60,000 bases of DNA. Source: Hydractinia symbiolongicarpus (taxonomy: Eukaryota; Cnidaria; Hydrozoa; Anthoathecata; Hydractiniidae). Under the pieces are notes generated by a model. The model was not told where the DNA came from, made no database searches, and saw only the letters and a program-made list of their open reading frames with translations. Shown one piece after another: positions 26,508-38,511 of this stretch. How positions within the stretch are numbered: position 1 is the first letter of the stretch; each line of letters begins with the position of its first letter. Both the position numbers and the translations under genes were made by a program. The DNA lies in contig NC_079886.1 of NCBI RefSeq assembly GCF_029227915.1, positions 23,848,501 to 23,908,500 on the forward strand, written 5' to 3'.

Positions 26508-26989
26508 GGCTGGTAATTAGTTACTTTGCGGAAACTCATAAACGAATGGATGATAATCTATTTTGTTATGTTATCAGCAAACTAGATCTTAACACCTCAG
26601 AACTAACAGAAAAGTGCTGGAATGACGTTAATTTGATAGATTATTTTTGTAACTATATTGTCTTTTATACTTCCATGTTGCAACAGATATGAAGTAACAA
26701 AGTTTTTGTAAAAGCATCATCAAAAATTCAATCCTTAATATAACTCATAGTGGACATACTTTCACCTTCAGTGAAACTTGAACATCGATGCAGCCTAAAA
26801 TGCGGATGTATAAAGTTTATTCTTTCTATATTATCGTCACTTTATATATACTTTTTAAGGTCAATAAAGAAAAAATTAGTCTTTTTCTTCCACACGGCCA
26901 ACAATCAGATTTTACAACATAAAATACAACATTTAAACAGTCCATTTTTGCAAAAGAATTTGCCACTAAGATCATTTGGGGCTTGAATA

Positions 26990-27091
26990 AACCTCGTCCA
27001 TAGGTATCTTGTATCTTTTCTGACATCAGCACGGCGATATCTTGCCTACTGGTTATAAAAAAGAGACAAAAGGCGCCCAGAACGAGGTTGG
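26990..27091. mobile_element. Foldback element with AACCTCGT termini, degenerate
   Basis: It starts AACCTCGTCC and ends CCAGAACGAGGTTGG, related to the CACCCTCGTCCCC foldbacks at 23371 and 30390. No convincing target-site duplication was found. Confidence 0.5.
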
Positions 27092-28873
27092 AAAAAGATC
27101 TTTTTTGCTCCCTTTTGTATGCTTTCTTTTCTTCGGATAATGTGAACTTTTGTTTTCGCGATGGAAATTTTTTGTGATCATCTCAACCATCTGAGGTTAT
27201 TTAAAAGGAACGACGCTTCAGTGTTATCACGCAGCTGTTTATTTAAATGTCATACGCCACCGTCGATAAGTCGTTTCGATTTTTGGTTTTATTGGTTTCA
27301 AACAAGCTAATTATCTACAAATGTTTACGTAATGGCCATCTGTTGAGAATGTGCTTTGTCCACAACGTATGTTTTTCTAACATCGTTTTATTACAACGAT
27401 TTTGAGTCACAGAATCAACCTAAACTATTGTTTTGCTAAATCAATCCATCCATTTTTTCTCTTTCAAAATGGTAACCGCAGTAGTGAGACACGCGAGTGC
27501 CACAAATAAAAGACGGGCGAACTCTTGTATTTACCCACGGGCCACGGACTAGTTCTTTTAAATTATCCCATTTTCCCTAAAATATTTCTGTACAACCTCG
27601 AGGAAGCACCCTAGCAGTCAGCAGTCTTCCTTACAGGAATTTGATTTTCCAACTGAATAAAAACTAACAGAGTTATTGAAGGTGTACATAAAGAGTAATT
27701 AAACAACCTCTAGGACTTTTACCAACATATAGAAGATCCTGAAAACATCTGGAAGACTATAAAAAGCATAGCATATATTACATCAACCCTTTGTAGTTAG
27801 ACCAATGCGAGGCTGAAGTAATATCAAAAGGAGTTCGGGGTATTGGCAGAGATAAACTGCGAAGGTGTGTCTTTATTGAAGAGTGTCTTAAATTGTGAGG
27901 AAGGTATGAAGTTTTGATCATTCGAAATAAAATCATGACGTAAACATAAAAAGACAAAAATATATATTAGCTTAACTTTAACCAGTAGCCGCAATGTTGC
28001 TAATCGGATAATTCTACAACGCTTTGAAAGGGAAATAATTGCAAAGAATTTTATTATTTCTTTAATTATACCCTCTACGATCCAGTCTTGTCTATTGTTA
28101 TAAAATTAAATTGTCATTTATATTCCTGAAAAGCTTAGTATTGAAGCCAAAAACATGGAATATTACTCAATGAATACATTGTTTTTTCGAAAGTTCTTTA
28201 TAATCTATGTCTGTGTCTTTCTATGACTGATATTAGTAACTGTTAAGGTTATTTTAAAATAAAAGATGTTTGTATGAAAAAATGCGTTTTAAATTAAGTC
28301 CCTATGAATGTTATTCCTGCAGGTTGTCAGAACAGATATTATCAGTTTGTGTGGATTTCCACGTGGTGCATAAAACCACAGTAAAGTACTTTCGACATTC
28401 CATATAGTCCACTGCCAGGAAGGAATTATTTTATGTTATTTAGAGATTTTTTCTATGAACTTTCTAAGCGCGAAGTATAACATTATTTTATTTACAGTAT
28501 GTAATCAAAAGAGACGCTGAAAAAATCAAGAAAGAGAACCCTTTTTCAACTACACCATTATCAATAAAACTACCATCCGATGGATTTTAGTTCATCTAAA
28601 CAATAAGTTTTCGCACATGATAGTGCTGAGTTGGTGGTGTTGAGTTGTTAAACCAAGTTAGTTCGAGGTGATTTGATTGTTCTGTATCTTCTGCAACGTT
28701 CTGAAACAGATTATTCGTAAAAGACTTTTTTCGGTGAATCAGAATGACGACGAGGATGATTTTATTGACATTTTGTAGTGTATCATTACGTTGTGTTATG
28801 TTTTAAAGCCGTATAGAGGGAAAAACAAATTCGTTGATTTTTCATTTTAGAAATTATTTTATTAGCACTGTCT
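27092..28873. other. AT-rich non-coding stretch
   Basis: No gene or structured repeat could be supported here. Confidence 0.4.
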
Positions 28874-28924
28874 CTTATTCGCGCCGCCCTCTTATTAACG
28901 CCGCCCTCTTATTAGCGCCGCACC
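28874..28924 (+). repeat. Minisatellite, three 17-bp units
   Basis: Three units of CTTATT(C/A)(G)CGCCGCCCT type stand head to tail. The third is slightly diverged, and a further GCGCCGAAGG echo follows near 28950. Confidence 0.7.
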
Positions 28925-30137
28925 TTTTAAGTCGATTATTAAATTAGCGCCGAAGGTCGCTGAAAAGAGGAAATACAGTATGCAATCCCTACATGAAACT
29001 GACCTAGTAGGAACAAATTTCAATAATTTCTGTAGCTTTAAAGGGGAGGTTTGACACTGTAGAACCCGTTTTTATGGTTTTTATTAAAAACAATTTATAT
29101 GGTATATATCTCTTAAAGTTAGCGAGGCTAACCACATAAAATATGATTTCAAAACTTTAAAAAAATTCGAACACTCGCAATTAGCGACACTTTTTACGAA
29201 GAGTGTCTGCTAATCGGAGAGAGAAATATAAAAATGGATACGCCATTATGCGAATGACCATTGGCACAATTATTAGGGTGTAGTTTTTCAGAGTTTAAGT
29301 CAGGTGAATTATGCTTGCTGATTAAGATTGGATGCAACCATTGTGTATAAAAAAATATCGACAGAAGATATATTTTGATATTTTATTTCGTACTTAAATG
29401 ACTAAACCAAACGTTAAAAAAAAATCCTACTATTTTATTCTATATTTCATCTGGAATAAAAAACAAAGTTTATACAATTTTAAAACTTTATCAGACGTTG
29501 ATGATGATCACTAAATGAAGTCACGCCTGTATTGTTAACATATTTATATTTTTATCACTTCCGCATTTGGGCTGCTTCTACAAGTTGTGCGATATAGTGT
29601 GATATAGTACAGCCTGCAAAGAAAGTAGCTGATTGAACCTAACAAGCATTGGAGAAGAAATAATCCTTGCGTCAAAGATGGTTAAATATACCACATGATG
29701 AAGCATGGAATTAGAAGAATATTTTATCACTTGTGTAAGTTGACCAACCTATTACCACTGCGGTACAAAATAATTAAACAAAATGTTAGACGAATTTTGT
29801 TGATGATCAATTTACCGCATCGTGACCATAATTTCCGTTCACGCTTTGTATGTAATCACTCCCTTGTTATATATTATTTAGTCCAAATGAGAAACAAATT
29901 GGTTAGTGACTTGTAAACGTTGAAAACCTTAAAGGGAGTAGAATGATGCAACAAAGTTTGATAGAACAGAAAAGTAAAAATCTTTTGTATCGCATCTGTA
30001 AATTTCTAATTGCGATGGAAACAACACAGAAGTTGTTTTGGTTTCTGTAAGAATTTGCACTTGCGGAAATAAACATGAAATCTTCATTCCTACGATTATA
30101 ACGTGTCACTTCTGATAGGTTGATTCACCTTATTTTC
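28925..30137. other. AT-rich non-coding stretch
   Basis: Nothing recognisable. Open frames at 29695-29916 and 29903-30109 lack domains. Confidence 0.4.
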
Positions 30138-30215
30138 AACCTTAGCTTCGTTCCCAGGCCTCTTCTACGCTGTCAAAATATCATAGGCGTAGGGTAGCCC
30201 TGGGGACGAGGTTGA
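30138..30215. mobile_element. Foldback element, CAACCT...CGTTCCCAGG ends
   Basis: The left side has CTTCGTTCCCAGGCC and the right side has CCTGGGGACGAGGTTG, near reverse complements with a small insertion on the left. It belongs with the other CTCGTCCCCAGG foldbacks. No target-site duplication was found. Confidence 0.6.
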
Positions 30216-30389
30216 GGTCAAGTTTAATGTCATTGCATCCTAACTGCAATTATACGAGTCAATATTTTTTCACTTAGAAATCACGTTTCAAACACTCACT
30301 TTTAGTAGTAAAAATACGTTAGAAATGACCAAAAAAACAATGGAAAAGATTTAATCCTCCCCAACTTTGTAAACCGTGTACATGGAACG

Positions 30390-30458
30390 CACCCTCGTTT
30401 CCAGGTTTTTTTGGCTTTTTCATCATATCAAAAAGGCAAAAAACCGGGAACGAGGGTC
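30390..30458. mobile_element. 69-bp foldback element with 9-bp target-site duplication (8 of 9)
   Basis: The ends CACCCTCGTTTCC and GGGAACGAGGGTC are near reverse complements. The flanks CATGGAACG (30381-30389) and CATGGAGCG (30459-30467) form a 9-bp duplication with one mismatch. This is a second member of the family at 23371. Confidence 0.8.
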
Positions 30459-30467
30459 CATGGAGCG

Positions 30468-31416
30468 GTAAATGCTTATTATGACAATAATTTGTAAGGG
30501 GCGTTGAAAAAGCGGCAATTAGATTAACGATCAAACTTAACTTGGCATGCATCCGAGTCAAAATGAGTTTATAAAGAATACTTTTTTCATCAGAAGAATT
30601 TTTAAATAAGTTGCAATTATCGGATTAACTCGGGCGACCATACAACGTCACCTGACAGTTATGGGTGAATCTATTCTTGGTAGAGTTCGAACTGTCATTT
30701 CAATAACACATCAGAAGCCAATACGTGGCAAAAACAAGTTATGACAGGGCTACTTGGAATTTTTAAAATGAAGTCCCGAAACTTGATATAAAATGACATC
30801 CTAACGACGTTCTAACAAGATTTTAAAGAAATGTGTTTATATGGTGCACGTTTAAAACGCCTTGGTTCTAGAAGGATAGAGAAATCCTCAGTTAGAACAG
30901 AAGAAATAATCAACCGAGAATCCGGGTTTGCAAAAGAATTGTTTAGCAAAAAAATTTTCATAAGCAAGTAACGAAAAGTTTTAACGTCCTTGGGGATTCC
31001 ATTCTAACGGCTGGCTCTTCCTCCCCTCCGACTGTAACTATGTTACATTACCCCTACAGATGCGTATAGCATTGCTCTAACTTGCTTGCCTGCCACACAA
31101 GCCCATTAGCGGTTAATATATGGCACCAAATGGTCTGACAACACTACATTTAAAGTGGAGACCCGAACCTTAGACATTATGATTACAAGCTGAATGTTTT
31201 TTACAAGTTAAATATGACTAATATATCGTTTTTTCTGTTGATGGAAGCCTTTTTGACAACGACAAACAGCGTTTCATCTGGTTGCTATGCGAAAATTCTG
31301 ATAATACAGCAAAAATTAGCCAGTCTTTATTGGTTATTTCACACTTGTCTTTGGAGACATTAATTTTTACACTTTGAAAGGTCAATGTAAGATCTTTGTA
31401 TTTTAACTTTATACCC
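30468..31416. other. AT-rich non-coding stretch
   Basis: No gene was recognised. A GGTTCGGGTCTCC-like box on the minus strand near 31158-31170 recalls a tRNA B box but is too weak to call. Confidence 0.35.
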
Positions 31417-31490
31417 ACTAGTCGTTAAACCCGTGGAAAATCCACGGGGTCGCCCGTCAGCAAATTATTTCCTGCGTGCAGCCATTTTGA
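31417..31490 (+). repeat. Partial copy of the CTAGTCGTTAACC repeat
   Basis: ACTAGTCGTTAAACCCGTGG and GGGGTCGCCCGTC match the head of the 21035 copy. It diverges after the CAGCCATTTTGA segment. Confidence 0.6.
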
Positions 31491-33962
31491 ACACACAAAA
31501 TCCTGCTATTATTATATTTTTCTTAACTTATTGATTTTCTGAAGTGATTGGAAACAGGAGTTTAAAGGAATTCCATGTCCCATTGGGCAGATATATTTTC
31601 CTCTTCTGTCGATTAGGTTGTGTCGTCAATGTTAGTGAAGAAATCTCTGAAGAAAAATTAGTGTTTATCCGCAATAACAGAATCAAAAGAAACCCACTCA
31701 CCAAAGAAACTCTAGACTTATCATTCACATGTCTAAGTAACGATGAGAATGTAGCATTACTCGCCAGCTTATCATTCACAAATAAACAAATTATAATCAA
31801 GTTTTAATGGTGAGATAAAAGAAGAAACATGAAAAGTTTACAGAACTTTTTCTTACGAGAAACAAGTCGAGATAAAAAATTACCATGGTTAAGGGATCGT
31901 ATGACGTCATTGCGTTCTTCACTCGTCATCTCAAGCCTACGTTAGTGTCTAATTTATTACCAATATTCCAAACAAGTTATTTGATGGCTAGACAGACCTT
32001 CCTACTCATCAGATTTTTATTGAAGAATATTCTAAAGAACATTCGGGTGGTCTAAATCTTTATACAAACATACACTATTGGACTTGAATCCTAGATAACT
32101 TGACATTTTATCATACCATACAAAGATTCTAACTCTAAAACGTTTTAAAGTATATTTTGAAATACACGGTTTTTCAGCTAACTATGTTAACACCCAACAT
32201 TTTCGTAACGTCTTTATGTTTTCTAATACGAGACTAGCCTGGAAGCCAAAGAATTATTAACGTTTACACTTTCTAAGCTATCTCTCTTACTGTCATCATT
32301 TTAAAGATTTTTACGTTCAAACCAAACATCTAAATCGGTTAACCCTTGGAAAAAAATGTTGAGACGAAAGTGACAAAAAATTATCCCTGTATTATATTTA
32401 CGTAATTATAAGTTGTCAAAGTCTAGCCCACCACAATAACATTTTTTATCAATGATGTTTTTTTGAAAAAATGTAAAAACTCCATCTTTGCGCAAATCCA
32501 TATTTCTTCCTCGCGCAGACAATAAATTTAAGACTACCCCCGGCGCTGTATCATTAAAAATAATCCGTAAAATTACTAAGGTAGAAATACACCTCCACGC
32601 TGAGATGTAGGGTAAGGCAAGGACAACATTCCTGAAAAAAAGTATTGCCATTTTTTCGAATTTTTTTTTTTATTTAATTAATATTTTCCTAATCTGCCTT
32701 TCATAACTCAAAAACAAGTATTTTAGATTAGGAGAATGTTTAACATGAAAAGAAAAAAAAGACTTTTTTATCCAGCTTCGACTCCCTGCTACGACATAGA
32801 GTGAAAAATCCAACTTTTGTCGTAGTACCGGAAATAAGACTTTCCATATCTGCTTGTAATAGGGAAGAGTAAGATCCATAAAATTTCCAGCCTATAAGTT
32901 ATCACAAATAAACCGCTTGGATCGTAACGAACACAAACTACATAACAAACATAAAAACAACATAGCAACGTACATACCCCTTAATATTAGCATCCACTTG
33001 CTTTCCTGCAAATTCTCAGTGTGTGTTCCTCGTATCTTCTATAAATACAATGCTTAAAAATATCTAGCACCGTTGGATCTTTCTTACCTTATCAGTTACT
33101 CATATAAAACATTTTTGTTTGTCTTTCGTAAAAACCAATTGTTGAAAGGGTAGATTTTCAAGGAAGGAAAGAGAACTCCATTGGTTATTATCATTATTTA
33201 TTATTTATTTATTTATTATTTTTTAAATAGATGTTCAGAGACTCGGGTAGGTAGTCTGTTTTTCTGTAGGAAGCCCAGGGAGAGTTTATTTCTAATTTTT
33301 TTTAACTGCAACAAAATTTTTGTCGTAAAAAAAAAAATAAAATAATGCTAGATCCAACCCCTGAGTCATTTGTCCTAAACTACGAAGTGACAAAGCCTTA
33401 TAAAATATATTTTTACAAACTCGTTCCTATAGTAATAAGTAAACTTAATGAAGTCATTGGAAATAGATATAACGTCGAGCGAATCCCAAAAATACACTTT
33501 TGGCTCTTCTCTTGTCATTTATGCCATAGCTTCCTGTGTAGCAGACCTCTGGCGAAAAATTTGTTTTTAAACTAAAAAAATGTAATTTAGTGACGTAACC
33601 AAGAAAATGCCTAATGGTTTTGCACCAGGTTTATCAATCAAATCCTGAATGCATTTTCCTTATAAATATACTGGAAAATGAACTTTTGTGGTCAAATGAC
33701 TTTTGGAAAAACTTGGTTGGGTAAGAATATGATGGAAATTTGCTTGGCGATATGCTAATGTGAGGTGGGCTAGACATTAAAAAAATTAACTTTTAGGAGG
33801 TTTTACATTGAAGCCCAGGAGGAATTGGGGGTGCACACATATATAGTATTTCATCTATTTAATAATAATGACGAACTTTAGGTACACTTGAAGAAAATTT
33901 TTGGAACAAGGGTAAAGACAATCCAAAATTAAAAACTAACACATTTTATTTGTAATGTATTT
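31491..33962. other. AT-rich non-coding stretch
   Basis: Open frames overlap on both strands at 31528-31807. Neither shows a domain or splice signals, so they are not called. A TTTA-rich microsatellite lies around 33188-33223. Nothing else is recognised. Confidence 0.4.
33945..33950 (-). terminator. AATAAA polyadenylation signal of the orphan gene
   Basis: On the minus strand AATAAA follows the orphan gene stop codon (33963-33965) by 12 bases. Confidence 0.6.
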
Positions 33963-36900
33963 TTAGACATCAACACTTTCTTGTGCTGAGTCATCAATTT
34001 TAATAATCTGCGATACTAGAACATTTTCTGATGATGTGTTTCCTAGAAAAGAAAAATTGAACAATGTTATTAGTTAAAAGATAAATAAATATAAATAAAT
34101 TTTCAGTTTGTTCCAAGTCCTTATCTAATTTTAGATGGTGGTGGTCTGCTTATAAAGAGTCTGGTAGCTAAAGCACCTACAGACTCTCATAAGATGTAAA
34201 CACGTGTGGTGTGTTAAAAACAAAGCAGTTAGGTTACCATTCTACTTGCGAGCTATCATGATTTGGGGAACAGAACATGTTAACATTTTTGACCAAATAA
34301 TAATAAAGAGCATAGCAATATTTATACTTACGATATAAGTCAGCCATGTTTGATAAGTGGTCTAGTTTTTGAGAATTTTGTTTAATCTGTGGCGGAACTC
34401 CTCTGTTTCTAGAAAAGTCAAAAATTTTTCAAATTAAAAAACAAAACAAAAAAACAACAACAACGAAAATGCCAATCCAATGCAAAATCTAAACTTGATG
34501 ATGACCTCAAACTGCTCGTAAATGAATTTATATTCACAAATTGGGGGGTACAATATTAGGGGCCTTTTTCCTATAACTATAAGAAGAAAAGCATTTTTTT
34601 ATAAGGTGAAATAAATCAGCTAAATCAGTAAGACCTTGTATAATGTGGTCTATTAAACTAAACTGACCAGTCTCCCTTTTTTGATATTTTTATTGAGAAA
34701 TTTGATTGAGTTAAGAAAGAAAAGAGAATTTAGAACAACCCCTCCTAAAAGTTTTTTTACGGAAGTTAGAGGGTTTTTAAAAAGGTGCATTTCCCAATAT
34801 CTTATGATTTATATATATCCGGTGTGTTAACATTTGTTGTATGTTTAGTAAATACGCAAGATCTTCCAAAAACATCTAGTTGACCTCAAGACGAACAAGA
34901 ACATCTTGTTGGCCTCAGAGGGTTGACTTACATTTCTTCCAGCGTGGATATCATTACTTTCTCAACTTCTCTCAATTCTCGAAACATGTTCTGATTGGAG
35001 CTGAAATAAACATATACATCAGATTTCAAAATATGTCGGAAATACAATGACAAGAAACCAATTAAAATACACCATGTGACAGTGTGAAATGATATTTTCA
35101 AGCTAATTCAACTAAAAATAGTTGCGTGGCACTTAGCAAATTTTATTCATAATGAAAGGATCTAAATTTAACTTGTTTCCATACTTACTCCATAATTCTC
35201 AAAATTTCCCAACCCAAAAGTATTATAAAACATGTTCACCCATTTATTTGTGGATTCTGTGGATATTCTTTAGAACAAATTTAAAAACTACTAGTTACAG
35301 ATTTACCATATCAATAAGGAAGGTCACTAGTCCGTTTTACTTACCTAATATTATGAAGTTTAAGTTCTTCATAAGCGCGCATAAGAATATCAAGTTGCTT
35401 ATTCTTCACTAAAATATTTTTTTGCAATCGTCCAATTGCATTTCCTAAAAAATAGAGATTTTCAGGAATGAATGAATGGTTTTTTGATAGTTATATTTGA
35501 AGGCAAAAGTACTAGGTGAACTCGTACCATATTTATCCTTCACAACGTGGATTTGTTTTTTTGTGTTCTAAAATAATAACAAGAAGTCTAAGTTAAAGAA
35601 ATGTATAAAAATTATTCACCAGGACTTTGAACAAACATCTCATAAATCGTTTAAAGTAAGAAAAATTAATAGCAGTAGATAAACAAGGCGTTTAATTGTT
35701 GTTGCACAAAGCATGGAGGATGGAAAAACAAATTCTCTTTTGAAACTAACCTGTTGATTATGGTAACACAACAAGCAACAAAGAAAGACAATTGCCAAAT
35801 CCTTCCATGATATATCCAAGGTCGATATCAACTTTTTCATATCATCCATTAACCCAAGATTATAATCATCATTGGCATATTCAACAATCTTCTCATACCA
35901 AGTGTTGAATACAATCTTCGAGTATGCAACTTTGTTTTTACAAGTAGCCTTTAATTCAGTAATCATACGTACTACCCTAGTGACACATAGCTGCAAATCA
36001 CCATTGGAGTATTGCTGTATCTGTTCTTGTAAATCATCAACTTTTTCCTTCAATTTTTGCATTATCTCTTTCCACAATTCAGAGATGGTCAAAGCAATGT
36101 TTCCCAAACTATCTTTCGCCAAATTCATCTTGGTATATGAATAATCAAAGAGTTTTTCATACCAATTGTCGAAGTTTGTTTTAATCTGCTTTCGGATTTT
36201 ATTCAATGATGTTTTAATCCCTTCAAAGCGTTTTTCCACGTTTGCAGTCGATACCATGTCGAAAACATGATTCACGAAACTAACAAGACAATCTTTATAA
36301 TCTTCCACCATTATCTTTAACTTCTGTTTTTCTTCTTGAAAACTCAACAAGTAACTTTCCAAAACATCAGCAGCAAGATTCATCTTTTTATCAGAATTAC
36401 CAAACATGCATTCACACCACGCATCGAAGAGAACTGTTGTTAATTCTAATATTGCACGGCAAAAAAGTAAAGATTTTTCCAATAACTTTTGAAAAGTTAA
36501 ACAAATGTTCAAGGAGCACTTTGAAACCTTGTAAAATATCTCTTTTCCACAATCTTTCAAATATTGGTAGGAAAGCATGGAGTATCCGACAACCGCGTTC
36601 TTCATATTTTTGTAAGTTTCAATTACACAACAAGAGTTAAACAAACCAAGTAATGAAACTTCTGACATCCAATCAATAAAACATGATGCTCTGTCCTTTG
36701 CATGTTGCCATGATGTAATAACTGGCTGGCTGTCATGTATCTGCTGATTCTTAGTCAAGTTCTTCACAAGTTGATTTTCTGATGATTCTGAAATATTCAA
36801 CTGAACAGTTGACTTGACAAAGTTGATGACATTCTTTGAAGAATTGTAAATATTGTCAGCATCCAACACATTTACATCGTAACTCGAAAACTGAGTTACA

Positions 36901-37302
36901 TTTAAAAGGTGCAGGTCATTGATTCCACAAACTGAATCTAAACGTAAACATGCGAATCTCACACGTCAATATTTTTTTATGAACATTGTTCATCCATAAT
37001 ACCAGTAAACATGCATCAAAACATTGTTATACAATGTACAGGTTACATGGGTTGCTAACAGCTAAGAGCCAATAGTCTATTTAATTCACAGGACTTTAAT
37101 AAAGAGTCACGTTTTCCTGTCTGCCGTACTAAACTGGCCAGTTTCGAACTGGAATTAACATAAAAGGAGTCCCCAAACTTCATTATTAGACCATGTAGAA
37201 CAGCAGAAGAATCACCTTACCTTGTTTTTCAGTCTTTTTATTACTCACTGAGTTAAAAGTAAGTAAACACGTCAAAACTATCTTCGCAACTAACAAAAAC
37301 AT
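33963..37302 (-). CDS. Orphan secreted/membrane protein with three helical repeats (7 exons)
   Basis: Seven exons join in phase with GT-AG introns to give 544 residues: 37221-37302, 35751-36937, 35528-35567, 35345-35444, 34932-35000, 34332-34408, 33963-34042. Exon 1 is a signal peptide (MFLLVAKIVLTCLLTF). The large exon 2 opens at ...DSVCGIND after the acceptor ACGTTTAG, not at the upstream GTG. It is helical and cysteine-bearing, with N-glycosylation sequons. Three repeats start DAWCECMF (199), DNWYEKLF (284) and NTWYEKIV (372), 85 and 88 residues apart, the first two followed by KMNLA. A short hydrophobic run LAIVFLCCLLCY (about 408-419) precedes a polar coiled-coil-like tail (424-544). I recognise no family. 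The layout loosely recalls Kar5/GEX1/Brambleberry nuclear-fusion proteins, but sequence support is absent. Gene structure is strong, function unknown. Confidence 0.85.
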
Positions 37303-37420
37303 CTTGACAGTTCAAAACTTTAAAAAAAGTCAGTTTGTACACTTTATGTTAATTGACGTCAAATGTAGCTTGTGACGCTTTGTTCGGTTACCATGGCGTC
37401 AGTAAAATGGCGGACAAAAC
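37303..37420. promoter_or_regulatory. Probable promoter with CRE palindrome, possibly bidirectional
   Basis: TGACGTCA at 37354-37361 lies 52 bases upstream of the orphan gene start codon. Further right on the plus strand AAAATGGCGG (37404-37413) matches a YY1/TISU-type start element, and its ATG opens MADKTN before a GTAAGT donor. An overlapping ATG at 37392 uses the same donor. This suggests divergent transcription from a short shared promoter. No downstream plus-strand exon was identified. Confidence 0.45.
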
Positions 37421-38057
37421 TAACGTAAGTTAACGTAAAAATGGTGTCCTCGTAACTTTATTAAAAAAATTATTTAATAGCATAGCAAAAACATACAAAA
37501 GGTAAATTCTGGTAAATAAAGAAAAACATAGCTTTATTACTATTAAAAAGGATATTCCCGCGTATTTTTTTAAACGACTTTATTGAAGCAATATCGTAGC
37601 ATCACATGTGTGGCGATGGCGTCACAACTCCGCAATACATGTGGTGGGGAAAAAGAAAAAAGAAAAGAAAAAAAGTTTGATGCGGTCAGCAATAAAATAA
37701 TTTGTTCGAATGAATGATCAATCTAGCATACTAATCCCAATCATATTCCAGGAGAAAATGGGCGACATAATATTTTTCTAGACATTCTTCTGCAAATAAG
37801 CCGTATAAACCCACTCGCGTACAACTCTATGGTTCTTCTTACCTATATATAACCCCTCGTATGGGCCCACCCCCTGTAACCCGCCCTTTTTTTGCAGTTT
37901 TTCAAGAGAAAGTCTTTTTACAGTATAATTTTTTTATAGGTGAATATTTGTCATAGCACATCCGTATTTTATTCTCAACAGAGAAGAGAAGAACAGACTG
38001 TACACCTATGTACACACACCATCCGGATAAACTATCTGAGTTCATCAATAACATATT
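37421..38057. other. AT-rich intergenic DNA
   Basis: No further exon of a divergent gene was found. A purine-rich run (AAAGAAAAAAG-like) lies near 37650-37675. Confidence 0.35.
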
Positions 38058-38133
38058 GCCGCACGTAGTGTAGTGGGTTCGTCTGCGGCTCCCAGTTCTG
38101 GGGACAGCGGATCAAATCCCGCTCATTGCCAGG
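38058..38133 (+). repeat. tRNA-like SINE head (A box and B box)
   Basis: CACGTAGTGTAGTGGGTTCG resembles a tRNA A box, and GCGGATCAAATCCCGC resembles a B box at normal spacing. The middle folds as CCCAG-TT-CTGGG rather than a normal anticodon arm, so a tRNA-derived SINE is more likely than a functional tRNA. A related copy lies on the minus strand at 42950-43010. Confidence 0.5.
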
Positions 38134-38473
38134 CAGTATGTTAGTGATGAACAAAGTAGTTCTTCTTCAATATATAATTTTGGTTACATTTACAAAGTAT
38201 GTACAGGGTAATTCAACGCCAGCACCGGGAACTGGCACTCGACGATTATCTCCAGTTATTACGACTTTAATTACCAGTATTAGGAATTTGTTTATCTTTT
38301 GGTATAAAATTTTAAACAAAAGGTCTTGCATAGTTCAAGAAATCTTTTCTTTTATTTGTCTTGCTTTTTTTCTCTACAACGAAACAAAAGCTTTATGGTG
38401 TTTCTTGCACCTTTTTCCCGCCTGCTTGTTAGCCCGCCCGTTTATAGGCCCACCCGCGTATATAAGCCAATAG
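38126..38473 (+). CDS. Possible signal-peptide exon or chance ORF
   Basis: The frame starts inside the SINE-like piece. A better ATG seven codons downstream begins MNKVVLLQYIILVTFTKYVQ, a credible signal peptide followed by a Ser/Thr/Pro stretch (NSTPAPGTGT). An AGG|GTAATT donor right after the signal peptide would make it a signal-peptide exon like exon 1 of the orphan gene. No downstream exon was identified. It could equally be chance. Confidence 0.25.
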   Translation: MPGSMLVMNKVVLLQYIILVTFTKYVQGNSTPAPGTGTRRLSPVITTLITSIRNLFIFWYKILNKRSCIVQEIFSFICLAFFLYNETKALWCFLHLFPACLLARPFIGPPAYISQ

Positions 38474-38511
38474 TTTTTTTGTGTTTTCTCAGCTTATCTA
38501 CGGATGAATAA

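Noticed and set aside
31528-31807. Overlapping open frames on both strands
   Set aside because: Neither shows a family signature, and mirrored frames in AT-rich DNA are expected by chance.
32406-32651. 81-codon minus-strand frame
   Set aside because: No recognisable domain, splice signals or neighbouring exons.
35872-36144. Plus-strand frames inside the orphan gene
   Set aside because: Antisense shadows of the large exon 35751-36937, whose gene model is consistent across seven exons.
38058-38133. Functional tRNA gene
   Set aside because: A and B boxes are present, but the anticodon arm folds into a two-base loop and the T arm is mismatched.
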